A stretch of DNA of 64,000 bases, from NCBI GenBank assembly GCA_021773365.1, contig JAJFKF010000095.1, forward strand, positions 1 to 64,000, in the 5' to 3' direction. The position numbers and the translations under genes are program-made. How positions within the stretch are numbered: position 1 is the first letter of the stretch; each line of letters begins with the position of its first letter. Below the pieces are notes generated by a model. It searched no databases. It was given only the letters and a program-made list of their open reading frames with translations, and was not told the origin of the DNA. Of the stretch, positions 1-9,371 are shown piece after piece. This DNA comes from Gammaproteobacteria bacterium (GTDB lineage Bacteria > Pseudomonadota > Gammaproteobacteria > Steroidobacterales > Steroidobacteraceae).

Positions 1-261
1 CCGATCCAGATCTTGAAGATCGACCGTTCATTTGTTCAGCGGATGGAAGGGCCGGAGAAAAACCGTCAGCTGGTACACTCCATTGTGCAGATGGCCCATG
101 CCCTGGACCTGAAGGTCGTTGCTGAAGGTGTGGAGACCGAACAGCAACTGCAACAATTGCGCGCATTCGGCTGCGATCAGGTCCAGGGATATCTGTTCAG
201 CCGGCCGCTGGATGCGAAGCATTTTGCGCGCAAATACCTGGAGAGAAAATCCTCCGGCTGA
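1..261 (+). CDS. EAL-domain protein, C-terminal end (cyclic-di-GMP phosphodiesterase), partial at window edge
   Basis: The reading frame is open from base 1, so the gene begins upstream of the window; 86 codons are visible. The visible part is the end of an EAL domain: the metal/lysine motif KIDRSFV, then AEGVET with the conserved Glu, then the closing loop GCDQVQGYLFSRPL. EAL domains hydrolyse cyclic-di-GMP to pGpG in the cytoplasm, often as the output of GGDEF-EAL sensors. The motifs seen are intact, but the EAL signature itself and any GGDEF or sensor domain lie outside the window, so activity cannot be judged. No clear terminator is seen between its stop and the sigma gene at 430. Confidence 0.9.
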   Translation, partial: PIQILKIDRSFVQRMEGPEKNRQLVHSIVQMAHALDLKVVAEGVETEQQLQQLRAFGCDQVQGYLFSRPLDAKHFARKYLERKSSG

Positions 262-429
262 GGCCTGCGTCAGGGTACCGCCGTCGACGTACTCCAGCTC
301 GCCGGTATTGAAGGCGCCGTTTCCGCGCCATAACCCGATAAAGACGAACAACTCCCGAAAGCATTGCACTCACGCGAAATATAGCTGCAGTATCTAGGCG
401 GGAGCGCGCCAGCGGCGTAGTGTGGCGGT

Positions 430-1020
430 GTGAAGAACCATGTGCATGATATTGGTCCGTCGGTGGACGACTGGTTCGAGGCGGAAATCCTCCCGCATGA
501 GGCGGCGCTGACGCATTACCTGAAGCGGGTATGGGCCAATCACGCTGATATTGCAGATCTCCGCCAGGAGATCTATATCCGTGTTTACGAGAGCGCTTCC
601 CGCGGCCTGCCGGATTCTCCCCGGGCATTCCTGATCGCAACTGCGCGCCATCTGATAGTCGATCGCGTCCGGCGGGAACGAATCGTATCCATCGACTTTA
701 CGCAAGATTTCGCCGCCCCAAACGTCTTGATTGACTGGCTTTCACCCGAACGGCGGTTGAGCGCACGTCAGGAGTTGCGAAGTCTCTCCGACGCTTTCGA
801 CCGGCTTTCGGCGGACTGCCGCGCGGTCATCTGGTTGCGCCGTGTCGCGGGACTTTCACAGCGGGAGGTGGCTACGCAACTGGACATGCAGGAAGGCACC
901 GTGGCAAGCCATCTATGCCGCGGCCTGCTGGTGCTGACAAAGATGGTTCTCGGCAACGGGATGGAGAGTGGCGCACAGGATGATGCAAGAGGGGGTGACA
1001 ATGAAACCGGCCATGGATAG
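430..1020 (+). CDS. FecI-type ECF sigma factor (cassette C1)
   Basis: This 196-residue protein has a sigma-70 region 2 (about residues 20-85, with DLRQEIYIRVYE for core binding) and a region 4 helix-turn-helix (about 115-165, with LSQREVATQLDMQEGTVASH). It should direct RNA polymerase to the promoters of its own cassette when released by the FecR protein encoded next. The start is GTG at 430; no strong ribosome site is visible and a downstream in-frame GTG at 442 is possible. Its end overlaps the fecR-like gene by 20 bases, implying translational coupling. No duplicated promoter motif like those of cassettes C2-C5 was recognised upstream. Confidence 0.9.
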   Translation: MKNHVHDIGPSVDDWFEAEILPHEAALTHYLKRVWANHADIADLRQEIYIRVYESASRGLPDSPRAFLIATARHLIVDRVRRERIVSIDFTQDFAAPNVLIDWLSPERRLSARQELRSLSDAFDRLSADCRAVIWLRRVAGLSQREVATQLDMQEGTVASHLCRGLLVLTKMVLGNGMESGAQDDARGGDNETGHG

Positions 1021-2143
1021 CGCGGCTGTCGAGGAAGCCGCAGCCCGCTGGTTCTGGAAACGGGACAGCGGTGACTGGACCGATGCCGACCAGGCGCGGT
1101 TCGACGCCTGGTTGCACGGCGCCACCGCACACCGGATTGCTTATATCCGGCTCAAGGCCGGCTGGAAGGGTGCTGCGCGCATGCAAGCCCTGGGTGCTGG
1201 AATTCCCGCGGGTGTGATTCCGTCTCCGGGCGCATGGGGAGACAGGTACTTTCCCGGAGGTGCTGCTTACAATGGACTGGCGCCAGCGGACGACAGGGGT
1301 CTAGCTGGGACATCCAGTTCGGAGCTGTCTTTGCCGAAGGTCCTGCCCTCCGCAGGCACTGGCGCCCATCCTGCCGTCAGGAACTGGGCGTTTGCAGCCG
1401 CGGCGCTTCTCATGCTGGCCACCGGTCTCTATATCCATAACGCCGACCTTCTGCATGGACATCAGTATTCGACGCCGATTGGCGGACTGGATACCGTGCC
1501 GCTGGCCGACGGCTCGCGGATTACCCTGAATACCGACACGCGCATTCGCGTCGAGCTCAGCGATACTGAGCGGCGAATCGAACTGGACAAGGGCGAGGCG
1601 TTCTTTGAAGTGGCGAAGGACCCGGCGCGCGCCTTCGTGGTGCAGGTTAACGACAAGCGGGTAACCGCCGTGGGCACCAGGTTCTCTGTTCGGCGGGTGG
1701 GTGATGGTGCGCGGGCCGGTGAAATAGAGGTAGTCGTTACCGAAGGACGCGTGAAGCTTGAGCAGGGGCCGCCCGCCTTCGTGCCTGGGAGCAAGGCGGG
1801 GCCCGCGGTTGGTTCTGCAACAGCTCTGGATGCCGGCGCTGTCGCCCGCACATCACGCACGGAAGTGCTGGTGCGCCAGGGTCTGGCGCCGGAAGCCGAG
1901 CAGCTGCTCAGCTGGCGTACCGGTTTTCTGGTGTTCGAGGCGACGACGCTCGCCGATGCCGTCGCGGAATTCAACCGCTACAGTACCCGCAAGATCGTTG
2001 TCGCGGACCCGTCGATCGCCGCCCTGCGCATCGGCGGAAACTTCCGCTCCAGCAACACGGACGCCTTCCTGTGGCTTCTGCAGAATGGTTTTCCGGTTGA
2101 TGTGCAGTACCACGATAACCGTATCGTTCTGACCCGGAGATAA
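1001..2143 (+). CDS. FecR-family transmembrane anti-sigma regulator (C1)
   Basis: The 380-residue protein has the usual FecR order: a cytoplasmic DUF4880 sigma-binding part (about 5-50, WFWKRDSGDWTDADQARF), one membrane helix (about 125-147), a periplasmic FecR domain (about 165-270, with ALADGSRITLNTDTRI-like and EAFFEVAKDPARAF motifs), and a C-terminal DUF4974/STN-binding part (about 310-378, EFNRYSTRKIVVADPS). It should receive the signal from the receptor STN domain and control the upstream sigma factor. The start was chosen at ATG 1001 because AGAGGGGG lies 5-6 bases upstream; an in-frame ATG at 968 lacks such a site. The long periplasmic linker before the DUF4974 part is Ala/Gly-rich. 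Confidence 0.9.
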   Translation: MKPAMDSAAVEEAAARWFWKRDSGDWTDADQARFDAWLHGATAHRIAYIRLKAGWKGAARMQALGAGIPAGVIPSPGAWGDRYFPGGAAYNGLAPADDRGLAGTSSSELSLPKVLPSAGTGAHPAVRNWAFAAAALLMLATGLYIHNADLLHGHQYSTPIGGLDTVPLADGSRITLNTDTRIRVELSDTERRIELDKGEAFFEVAKDPARAFVVQVNDKRVTAVGTRFSVRRVGDGARAGEIEVVVTEGRVKLEQGPPAFVPGSKAGPAVGSATALDAGAVARTSRTEVLVRQGLAPEAEQLLSWRTGFLVFEATTLADAVAEFNRYSTRKIVVADPSIAALRIGGNFRSSNTDAFLWLLQNGFPVDVQYHDNRIVLTRR

Positions 2144-2247
2144 GTGCGCTGCACCCGGTAGGGTTTGCAATTGCTGCAATGAATTCAGGTCCCGTTCGTC
2201 TTGTGTCTTCAGCAGCCTCGCAATGACAATTCTCCGGGGAGACCATC

Positions 2248-5004
2248 ATGCTGAAATCGACGAACATCAAAGCTGCGCTGCTCGCGCTCAGCTGTACGCT
2301 GGCGGTATCCGTGTACGCGGCCCCGGGCACGTCGCGGAAGATCGATGTTCCAGCCGGACAGCTGACCACCGCGCTCAAGACTCTGGCATCGCAATCCGGC
2401 GTCGAATTCGTCTACTCCACCGACCAGCTTGAGGGTTTGAGTACCAAGGGGGTGCGCGGAGAGTTTACTGCCGCAAAGGCAGTGTCAAAACTTCTTGAGG
2501 GAACCAACCTGGAGGTCACCGTTCACGAGAGTGGCGCGCTGCTCATTGCGCCGCGGTCGACGGCCTCTGTTCCCATGGCTTTCCTTGAGGGGAAAGTCCC
2601 GGCGTCGGACGGAATGCATCTGGCGCAGTCCGGGCCTGCTGGCGCCCGCGATCAGGCGCAGGCTGTCGGCACCGAAACCACGCGGAACGAGGGCCGCAGC
2701 ACGGCGGCCGCTTCTGCTGTGCCTGCGGACGACCAGGATCAGGAAATCGTCGTTACCGGCACCAACATTCGCGGCGCCCGCAATCGCACCGCGCCGGTAG
2801 TATCGATTGACCGTGATGCGATCGAAAGGAGTGGCGTTTCATCCTTCGACGAACTTGCCCAACTGATTCCGCAGAACTTCGCCGGTAACATTACGCCTTT
2901 GGCGTTCGGCAGCGGCAATCCATTTGACGGCTACAACGGGTCGGCATTCTATGCGGCGGGCTTCGATATTCGCGGCCTGGGGGAGGGCGGGACACTCACC
3001 CTTCTGAACGGCCGGCGGGTGACGGAGACTGGGCATGGCGGCACTGTAAATGTCTCGTTGCTGCCGGTGAGTCTTTTTGATCGTGTCGAGGTTTTGACTG
3101 ATGGCTCATCAGCAGTCTACGGTTCCGATGCCGTTGGTGGCGTCGTCAATTTCATAACGCGCAAGGACTTCGAGGGATTCCAGACGCGCGCCCGGTATGG
3201 TGCGGTCACCAGCGGCCACCGTCAGGAGTATCAGGTCGGAGCTCTGGGTGGCATCAACTGGGGCAGTGGTGGCGCCTTTCTGAACGTGGAGAATCTGGAC
3301 CGGAAGGCTTTACTGCATGCTGACCGGGATTTCGCTGACGGGGAACAGATCAATCCGGCGGCCACATTGATTCCCGAGGAGCAGGCCTTGAGCGCCTTCG
3401 GTTCGATTCATCAGAATATCCTTGGTGGTCTCCTGGTTGCGGTGGATGTGCTCTATTCCTCACGTGAAGCTACCGCGCAGGACGACAGCGGAGGCGATCC
3501 GTACATTGGCTCCGCCGAAGAGCACTACTTTGCTGTCAATTCGCGTGCTGACTACGCCTTCTCCGATACCTGGTCGGGCAGCGTCTTTGTCGACTATTCC
3601 CGTACCGATGTCGACGGAGAATATGTCATCTCCGGAAGATCGGTGTATCAGGACCTCTTGAAGGAGAACGATTCCCTGGTAGTCGAGACTCAGGCCGCCG
3701 GCACCCTGTTCCGGCTGCCGGGCGGTGCGGTGGCGGCTGCATTCGGCGGTCAGTATCGGCAGCAGGGCTTCATGCAGATCGATACTGACAAATTCACTGA
3801 CGGCAGCATCGCCGGCATCTACAGCGATTTTGATTCTAGCCGGGAAGCCATTGCCGCTTATGGCGAGTTGCTGGTTCCGATCGTCGGCGAGCAGAACAGC
3901 CGCTCGTTTGTCAGGCGTCTGGACTTGAGCATTGCTGCGCGCTATGAGGACTACAGTGATTTCGGCGAGACATTCAATCCGAAATATGGCGCGTACTGGC
4001 AACTGGTCGAAGGGGTTGCCCTGCGCGGGACCTACGGAACTTCTTTTCGCGCGCCGCGACTCTACGAGCTCAATGTGAGTCGTGGGCTGTACGCGAACGA
4101 CTACCCCGATCCGCTTCTCGACCCTGCCGACCAGGACCCGCGCCTGCCTGACGGCAGGAACGTCGTGCTGTACTTCAGCGGCGGCAATCCGGACCTGAAG
4201 GAAGAGACCGCGACAACCTGGACGATGGGTCTTGAACTGAAACCTGCCGCCGTTCCGGGGATGGCGCTGGATGTCACCTACTTCGACATCAGCTACGGTG
4301 ACCGGATTCAGAACGTGCGTGCGGACCATGCGCTGCTGTTTCCCGAATTCGCGGTGCTGCTGAACCGCAATCCCGATCCGGTATTTCTGCAGAATCTTCT
4401 TACGCAGAACCAGGATATTTTCCGTAATTTCCTGCCCGGCGATTTCGGCGCGTTTGCGGCCGAGGACTTCCAGGTCTTCTACCAGGCGGGGCATCAAAAT
4501 CTTGCGTCGCTGAACGTCAGTGGTCTCGACGCCACCATTTCGCAGGCATTCGAGACGGACGCCGGAGACATCGATGTTTCGCTGAATGGCAGTTATCTGT
4601 TCGACTACATTGTGCAGTCGACCGACCTGGATACGCCGCTGGAGAGGGTCGATACCATTTACCGTCCTGCAGCGCTGAAACTCAGGGGGTCGGCTGCGTG
4701 GAGCCGCAACGGGTTCACCGCATTTGCCGCGGTGAATTACACCGGCAATTACCAGGATAATATCTATGGCGTGGACCCCGTGGGCGTGGAGTCCTGGATG
4801 ACCGTGGATCTGCAGATGTCCTACGATATAGATGATCGAGTGGACCTGGGGTTGCTGCGCGACACGCGGTTGAGTCTCAGTCTGCGCAATGTCCTGGACA
4901 ATGACCCGCCGTTTGTCAACGCCACCAACGGCATCAGATACGACTCGGCGAATGCAACTCCGCTGGGGCGGTTCTTCGCGTTCTCGATCACCAAGAACTG
5001 GTAG
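2248..5004 (+). CDS. TonB-dependent receptor with STN signalling domain (C1)
   Basis: The 918-residue outer-membrane protein starts with a signal peptide (1-25, ending VSVYAAPG), followed by an STN domain (about 30-105, with LTTALKTLASQSGVEFVYS). A polar linker precedes a TonB-box-like stretch, EIVVTGTNIRGARN. Then come a plug (about 175-300; NGRR and VYGSDAVGGVVNFITRKDF motifs) and a beta-barrel ending in the aromatic residue W918. It should import a ligand using TonB energy and signal occupancy to the FecR protein through STN. The ribosome site GGGGAGACC is 4-5 bases before the ATG. The ligand is unknown. The receptor directly precedes the S9 peptidase gene, suggesting a peptide-like ligand (inference). 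Confidence 0.93.
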   Translation: MLKSTNIKAALLALSCTLAVSVYAAPGTSRKIDVPAGQLTTALKTLASQSGVEFVYSTDQLEGLSTKGVRGEFTAAKAVSKLLEGTNLEVTVHESGALLIAPRSTASVPMAFLEGKVPASDGMHLAQSGPAGARDQAQAVGTETTRNEGRSTAAASAVPADDQDQEIVVTGTNIRGARNRTAPVVSIDRDAIERSGVSSFDELAQLIPQNFAGNITPLAFGSGNPFDGYNGSAFYAAGFDIRGLGEGGTLTLLNGRRVTETGHGGTVNVSLLPVSLFDRVEVLTDGSSAVYGSDAVGGVVNFITRKDFEGFQTRARYGAVTSGHRQEYQVGALGGINWGSGGAFLNVENLDRKALLHADRDFADGEQINPAATLIPEEQALSAFGSIHQNILGGLLVAVDVLYSSREATAQDDSGGDPYIGSAEEHYFAVNSRADYAFSDTWSGSVFVDYSRTDVDGEYVISGRSVYQDLLKENDSLVVETQAAGTLFRLPGGAVAAAFGGQYRQQGFMQIDTDKFTDGSIAGIYSDFDSSREAIAAYGELLVPIVGEQNSRSFVRRLDLSIAARYEDYSDFGETFNPKYGAYWQLVEGVALRGTYGTSFRAPRLYELNVSRGLYANDYPDPLLDPADQDPRLPDGRNVVLYFSGGNPDLKEETATTWTMGLELKPAAVPGMALDVTYFDISYGDRIQNVRADHALLFPEFAVLLNRNPDPVFLQNLLTQNQDIFRNFLPGDFGAFAAEDFQVFYQAGHQNLASLNVSGLDATISQAFETDAGDIDVSLNGSYLFDYIVQSTDLDTPLERVDTIYRPAALKLRGSAAWSRNGFTAFAAVNYTGNYQDNIYGVDPVGVESWMTVDLQMSYDIDDRVDLGLLRDTRLSLSLRNVLDNDPPFVNATNGIRYDSANATPLGRFFAFSITKNW

Positions 5005-5017
5005 CAGGCAACGCCAT

Positions 5018-7411
5018 ATGGCGAAAGTGCCCTGCCTGCCAGCCATGAAGGTCCGGGTGAGGCGGCTGTTCATCGTCTGTGCGGCGCTGCCGATTGAGAT
5101 ATTCGCCGCGCCGGTTTACGCCGCCGCCGTGCCGCTGGAGTTGATCTACGGCATGCCGCAGCTGTGGGAGGAGGATATTCCTGTAGCCGTGGCGCCGGAC
5201 GGTTCGCGGGTGGCGTATGTGGTTCGTCAACTGCCCGAGCGCGCCACGCTGGCCGGCCGGGATCGCTGGCAGGTGAACGGCGCCCCGAAAAGCGCCCTCG
5301 GCGCGCAGGTGCAGGTCGCAGATGCGCGGACCGGCAAAGGACACCAGGTCTGCGACAACGGCGGATACACCTGGCGTCCGGCGTGGTCGCCCGACAGCCA
5401 GACGCTGGCGTTCTATTCCGATGCGGGCGGTGCGGTAAGACTTTGGGTGTACGAGGTGAGGTCCGGCCGCTGCCGTCAGGTCGGCAAGGCGGTGCTGAAA
5501 CCGAAGCTGTGGGCAGGCGATGAGGCGAAATGGTCGCCTGATGGCACAACGCTGTTCGTGCCGCTGCTGCCGGAAGGCCGCGAGGTGGGTTACGAATATC
5601 ATGAACAAAGGGCGGAGCGCGCCGACAAGCCGCAGACGGACCTGACACTGTATACCAGCGGCAGCGAGACACCGCCGGCACAGGATGGCAGCGTACGGCA
5701 GGATCCGGGATTGAACGCACAACACCTGATTCGCGAGAACAACTCCGCGATTGCAGCCGTGGACGTCTCCTCCGGCAGGACCACGGTTCTGGTGCCCGCC
5801 GCCACGGAACCACGCCCGGCAGTGATGCGGGTATCACCCAGCGGGCGCTGGGTGAGTTATTTGTCTGTCTGGAAGCGCGGCTCGGCGATCGACGATTCCC
5901 GTACCCGGCAGAGTCTGGCGGTCGTTCGCAGCGACGGCGGTCCGGTTAAGGTTGTAACTGGCGGCCTCGCGCACAGCGAGCGCGACTATTTCCGGCTGAG
6001 TTACGCCTGGCATCCGGCGCGGGATTCCCTGATCTACCTCAGGGAAGGCGGACTGTACCGCGTGGATTTCGACGATGGCGGCCCCGGGCCGGCCCGGCGT
6101 CTCGGTTCCGGTCTCGGTGAGCTGGCGGCAGGGGTACACTGGTTTACGCGCGATGGCAGCGCCGTTGTCGTTGGGATATCGCCTGACAGGGTTCGGGTTT
6201 CGGCATTGAATGATGCCGCGCCGACAGGTCTGGCTGTCATTCCCTTCGACGGCGGGCCAGTCAGGCGCATCGATTTCGACGTTGAGCGGTGGGAGTACGT
6301 CAGTCTGGTCAAGGCCAATGCACGCACCGCGTGGCAACCGGATGCAAATTCACTCAGCGTCATGTTGCGCGATGCGGCAAGCGGGGAGCTGGTGATGACG
6401 CGCGTCAACATCCCCGACGGCGTGACGCACGAGCTGTGGCGCGGCCGCGCCAGGATCGGAGGGCTGGTCGCGGCCGCGGATGGGCGTGATCTTTTCGGTT
6501 CGTATGAAGACATCGCCACACCGCTCGATGTGTTCCGCTTTCCCGCGGATTTCTCCGGCAAGCAGCGTCTGTCACACATCGCGCCGGCCCTGGACGCGAC
6601 GCCGCCGCCCACGATAAAGGTGTTCACCACCCGCGTCCCCATGCACGATCATTCCTTTCTGCAGGTGAGAACCGCAGTGTTGCTGCCGGCGGATTTCCGT
6701 CCCGGCAAGGCGCCGCCGGCCATTGTCACCTTCTATCCGGACAGTGACGCCTCTGCGCAGATTGACAGCTTCGGCGGTGGAAACCGGGCCGGTGTGCCGG
6801 CGCTGGTTTTCACCAGCCGTGGCTATGCGGTGCTCTACCCGCACGTGAAGATCGGCCCGGGCGGCAATGCGGGCAACATTGTCGACGAAATGCTCGATTC
6901 GATGCTGCCGCAGATATATCGCGCGGTGCAGAAGGGCTATGCCGATATCGGCCGTCTGGCGCTGCAGGGGAATTCATTTGGTGGCTATGCGACGGTGGCA
7001 ATTGTTACCCAGACCAACCTGTTCCGCGCCGCGGTGCCGAGCAACGGGCCTTACGACCTGGTCAGTGGCGCCTACAGTCATGCGCCTTTCGGCAGCATCG
7101 CCTGGACGGAGAACCGCCAGCCGCGCCTGGGCACCCACCTGTGGGCCGCGCCGCTGAAATACATTGCCGCTTCACCCGTCTTCCAGGCGGACAAGATCAA
7201 TACTCCGATACTGATCATGCAGGGTGGCGATGACGGCTTCAGGGACCAGGCGGAGGAGTTGTTTGTTGCCCTCAAGCGGCTCGACAAGCCGGCGCAACTG
7301 GCGATCTATGCTGATGGCGGGCACTGGATCGCCGCCTGGCCGCGCAAACAGGCCATTGCCGGCACGCAGCGCATTCTGGAGTTCTATGAGAGGCATCTGG
7401 GAGCGCCGTAG
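5018..7411 (+). CDS. Secreted S9-family (prolyl-oligopeptidase-like) serine peptidase (C1)
   Basis: This 797-residue protein has a signal peptide (KVRVRRLFIVCAALP onward, ending VYAAA). Next comes an N-terminal beta-propeller region with WSPD repeats (WRPAWSPDSQ, AKWSPDGTTL). The C-terminal alpha/beta-hydrolase domain carries the nucleophile elbow GNSFGG (Ser about 653), an acid in GGDDGF (Asp 738 or 739) and a His in GGHW (about 769). It should cleave peptide bonds in the periplasm. The start is either ATG 5018 or ATG 5045; the latter gives a tidier signal peptide, but neither has a strong ribosome site. It follows the receptor gene by 13 bases. Its place in a FecI-FecR-receptor cassette resembles lasso-peptide isopeptidase loci, but a general dipeptidyl or oligopeptidase role is equally possible. 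Confidence 0.88.
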   Translation: MAKVPCLPAMKVRVRRLFIVCAALPIEIFAAPVYAAAVPLELIYGMPQLWEEDIPVAVAPDGSRVAYVVRQLPERATLAGRDRWQVNGAPKSALGAQVQVADARTGKGHQVCDNGGYTWRPAWSPDSQTLAFYSDAGGAVRLWVYEVRSGRCRQVGKAVLKPKLWAGDEAKWSPDGTTLFVPLLPEGREVGYEYHEQRAERADKPQTDLTLYTSGSETPPAQDGSVRQDPGLNAQHLIRENNSAIAAVDVSSGRTTVLVPAATEPRPAVMRVSPSGRWVSYLSVWKRGSAIDDSRTRQSLAVVRSDGGPVKVVTGGLAHSERDYFRLSYAWHPARDSLIYLREGGLYRVDFDDGGPGPARRLGSGLGELAAGVHWFTRDGSAVVVGISPDRVRVSALNDAAPTGLAVIPFDGGPVRRIDFDVERWEYVSLVKANARTAWQPDANSLSVMLRDAASGELVMTRVNIPDGVTHELWRGRARIGGLVAAADGRDLFGSYEDIATPLDVFRFPADFSGKQRLSHIAPALDATPPPTIKVFTTRVPMHDHSFLQVRTAVLLPADFRPGKAPPAIVTFYPDSDASAQIDSFGGGNRAGVPALVFTSRGYAVLYPHVKIGPGGNAGNIVDEMLDSMLPQIYRAVQKGYADIGRLALQGNSFGGYATVAIVTQTNLFRAAVPSNGPYDLVSGAYSHAPFGSIAWTENRQPRLGTHLWAAPLKYIAASPVFQADKINTPILIMQGGDDGFRDQAEELFVALKRLDKPAQLAIYADGGHWIAAWPRKQAIAGTQRILEFYERHLGAP

Positions 7412-7478
7412 TCATCTGCGGCAACCCGCAAAGCCCGCCTGACCCGGGGAGTTGCTTTTAACGGCGGGCGGAGGCATG

Positions 7479-7522
7479 ATCTATAAATAGGCCATATATA
7501 GATAATATGACCATTCTATAGA
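7479..7522. promoter_or_regulatory. Palindromic operator candidates upstream of hipB
   Basis: An AT-rich stretch in GC-rich surroundings holds two related inverted repeats. ATCTATA (7479-7485) pairs with TATAGAT (7497-7503), and TCTATAGA (7515-7522) is a perfect 8-base palindrome. HipB-family repressors bind such inverted repeats to control their own operon, so this is the likely autoregulatory region. The assignment rests on position and symmetry only. Confidence 0.55.
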
Positions 7523-7538
7523 TCAAAGTGGTGTGATC

Positions 7539-7877
7539 ATGCCCAAGCTGCGTCCCCGACCCCATTCCCGTATCACCCGGCAGGCGCTGACGCTACTGGG
7601 GCGTCAGGTCAGGGTGGGCCGCAAGGAGCGCCGGATGACGGTCCAGGCGCTGGCCGACCGTGTGGGCGTTTCGCGCGGACTGATTCAGCGCATTGAAAAG
7701 GGCGATCCGGGATGCCAGGTCGGCTCGGTGTTCGAGGCTGCGGTCGTCGCAGGGGTCACTCTGTTCGATGCCAGCTCCACTGCGATGAACCTGGGAATCA
7801 AGGAGACTGACCAGCGACTCGCGCTGCTGCCCAGGCACACCCACGCCGACAGGAAGGGGGTGAAAGATGACTTCTAG
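7539..7877 (+). CDS. hipB: HipB-like XRE-family antitoxin / repressor
   Basis: The 112-residue protein has a helix-turn-helix of the XRE family at about residues 27-80 (MTVQALADRVGVSRGLIQRIEKG). This is the DNA-binding fold of HipB antitoxins. It should neutralise the HipA kinase encoded immediately downstream and repress the operon through the palindromes just upstream. ATG 7539 is preferred over the in-frame GTG 7533. Its end overlaps the hipA start by 11 bases, typical of a toxin-antitoxin pair. It is longer than E. coli HipB (about 88 residues); the extra C-terminal part is rich in charged residues. Confidence 0.82.
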   Translation: MPKLRPRPHSRITRQALTLLGRQVRVGRKERRMTVQALADRVGVSRGLIQRIEKGDPGCQVGSVFEAAVVAGVTLFDASSTAMNLGIKETDQRLALLPRHTHADRKGVKDDF

Positions 7878-9132
7878 TCGCAAGAAAAGCCGGGAGGCAT
7901 TTGTCTGGATATGGCTGCCGGCTTCCATCGAGCCCGTGGTGGCGGGACGTCTGGCAGTCGAAGGCAAGGCGTTGGTATTCAACTACGGCCGAAGCTATCT
8001 GGATCGGGCGGATGCCATCTCGATTTACGAAGCCGAGTTGCCACTTCAAGCCGGTGTATTGCCATTACTGCCCGGCTTGAGCATGCCGAACTGTATTCGC
8101 GATGCGGCGCCGGACGCATGGGGGCGCCGGGTTCTCATCAATAGACTGTCAGGTGCGCACGGGCGGGAAGTGGATACCGCGAACCTGGACGAACTCACCT
8201 ACCTGCTCGAGTCGGGATCTGACCGCATCGGTGCGTTGGATTTCCAGCTCTCTGCGACCGAGTACGTGCCGCGTGCGACTGAGAACGCGACGCTGGATGA
8301 ATTGCTGGAGTCCGCTGAACGTGTCGAAAAGGGCGTGCCGCTATCCACTGAACTCGATCAGGCCCTGCATCATGGCACCGCCATCGGCGGAGCGCGCCCC
8401 AAGGCGCTAATTCAGGACGGCCGACGCAAATACGTGGCGAAATTCTCCTCTTCCGCGGATGTGTACAGCATCGTAAAAGCGGAGTTTCTCGCCATGTGTC
8501 TTGCGCGAGAGGTCGGGTTGAACGTCGCCGCCGTGCAACTCAGGCGCGCGATGAACAAAGATGTGCTGCTGGTGGAGCGCTTCGACCGCACGGCGATACG
8601 AGGCGGCTGGGAGCGCCGATGCATGGTGTCGGCTCTTACGCTGTTTGCGCTCGACGAAATGATGGCGCGCTACGCCAGCTACCCGGATCTGGCTGAAATC
8701 ATCCGGCATCGTTTCACGGATGCGCCCCGGGCCTTGCGGGAGCTATTCGCGCGCCTGGTCTTCAATATCCTGTGTGGCAATACCGACGACCATGCCCGCA
8801 ACCATGCGGCATTCTGGGATGGCCGTGCGCTGACGTTGACTCCGGCGTATGACATCTGTCCGCAGGCGCGCTCCGGCAACGAAGCCTCACAGGCCATGAT
8901 GATAGACGGCGAAGATCGCATGAGTCGCATCGTCTCCTGCCTGCGGTCCGCGGAGCACTATCTGCTTTCGCAGCAGGACGCCCGTGACATTGTCGAGCGA
9001 CAGATTGCAGTCATTACAGACCATTGGAACAGTGTGTGCGATGAGGCGCAGTTGACACAAACAGATCGGCAGCTGTTCTGGAGGCGCCAGTTTCTCAATC
9101 CGTATTCGCTCGATGGATTTGCGTCTCATTGA
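7867..9132 (+). CDS. hipA: HipA-family serine/threonine-protein kinase toxin
   Basis: The 421-residue protein has the HipA N-subdomain (about 10-110, with the PDAWGRR motif) and the kinase core: a Gly-rich loop at GGARPKAL, the catalytic segment NTDDHARNH (residues about 305-313), and the metal-binding region TPAYDICP. HipA toxins phosphorylate glutamyl-tRNA synthetase or related targets, slowing translation and promoting persistence; the target here is unknown. All core motifs are present, so it looks active. It is translated in an overlapping operon with the HipB-like antitoxin. The pair lies between two receptor cassettes, consistent with an accessory insertion, though no flanking repeats were seen. 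Confidence 0.9.
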   Translation: MTSSRKKSREAFVWIWLPASIEPVVAGRLAVEGKALVFNYGRSYLDRADAISIYEAELPLQAGVLPLLPGLSMPNCIRDAAPDAWGRRVLINRLSGAHGREVDTANLDELTYLLESGSDRIGALDFQLSATEYVPRATENATLDELLESAERVEKGVPLSTELDQALHHGTAIGGARPKALIQDGRRKYVAKFSSSADVYSIVKAEFLAMCLAREVGLNVAAVQLRRAMNKDVLLVERFDRTAIRGGWERRCMVSALTLFALDEMMARYASYPDLAEIIRHRFTDAPRALRELFARLVFNILCGNTDDHARNHAAFWDGRALTLTPAYDICPQARSGNEASQAMMIDGEDRMSRIVSCLRSAEHYLLSQQDARDIVERQIAVITDHWNSVCDEAQLTQTDRQLFWRRQFLNPYSLDGFASH

Positions 9133-9371
9133 TGGCCGCGCGCGGCCTGACCCACGGCTGTCGAGAATCGAGGCTTCGGTCACCAGCACCGAAGGCGCGC
9201 AGTGCGCCGCAATATTTCCTGCTCGACGAGTACGGCGTTATTCTGGCCCGCGGGTCGGCGCAGTTGATCGATGCCGGATTCCTCGCGTATGTGCGCGGGG
9301 GGGTGCCCGCCTCGATTGAACCCGTACAGGGCTCTTGCCGGTCGACACGGACGCCGCCGCCATTTCCCCGT

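Noticed and set aside
3460-5073. 537-codon open frame on the - strand opposite the C1 receptor
   Set aside because: It is antisense to a clear receptor barrel; composition is an artefact of GC-rich codon use, with no domain or ribosome site.
7433-7469. GCCCGCC / GGCGGGC inverted repeat after the S9 peptidase gene as a terminator
   Set aside because: The loop is long (23 bases) and no T run follows at the right place.
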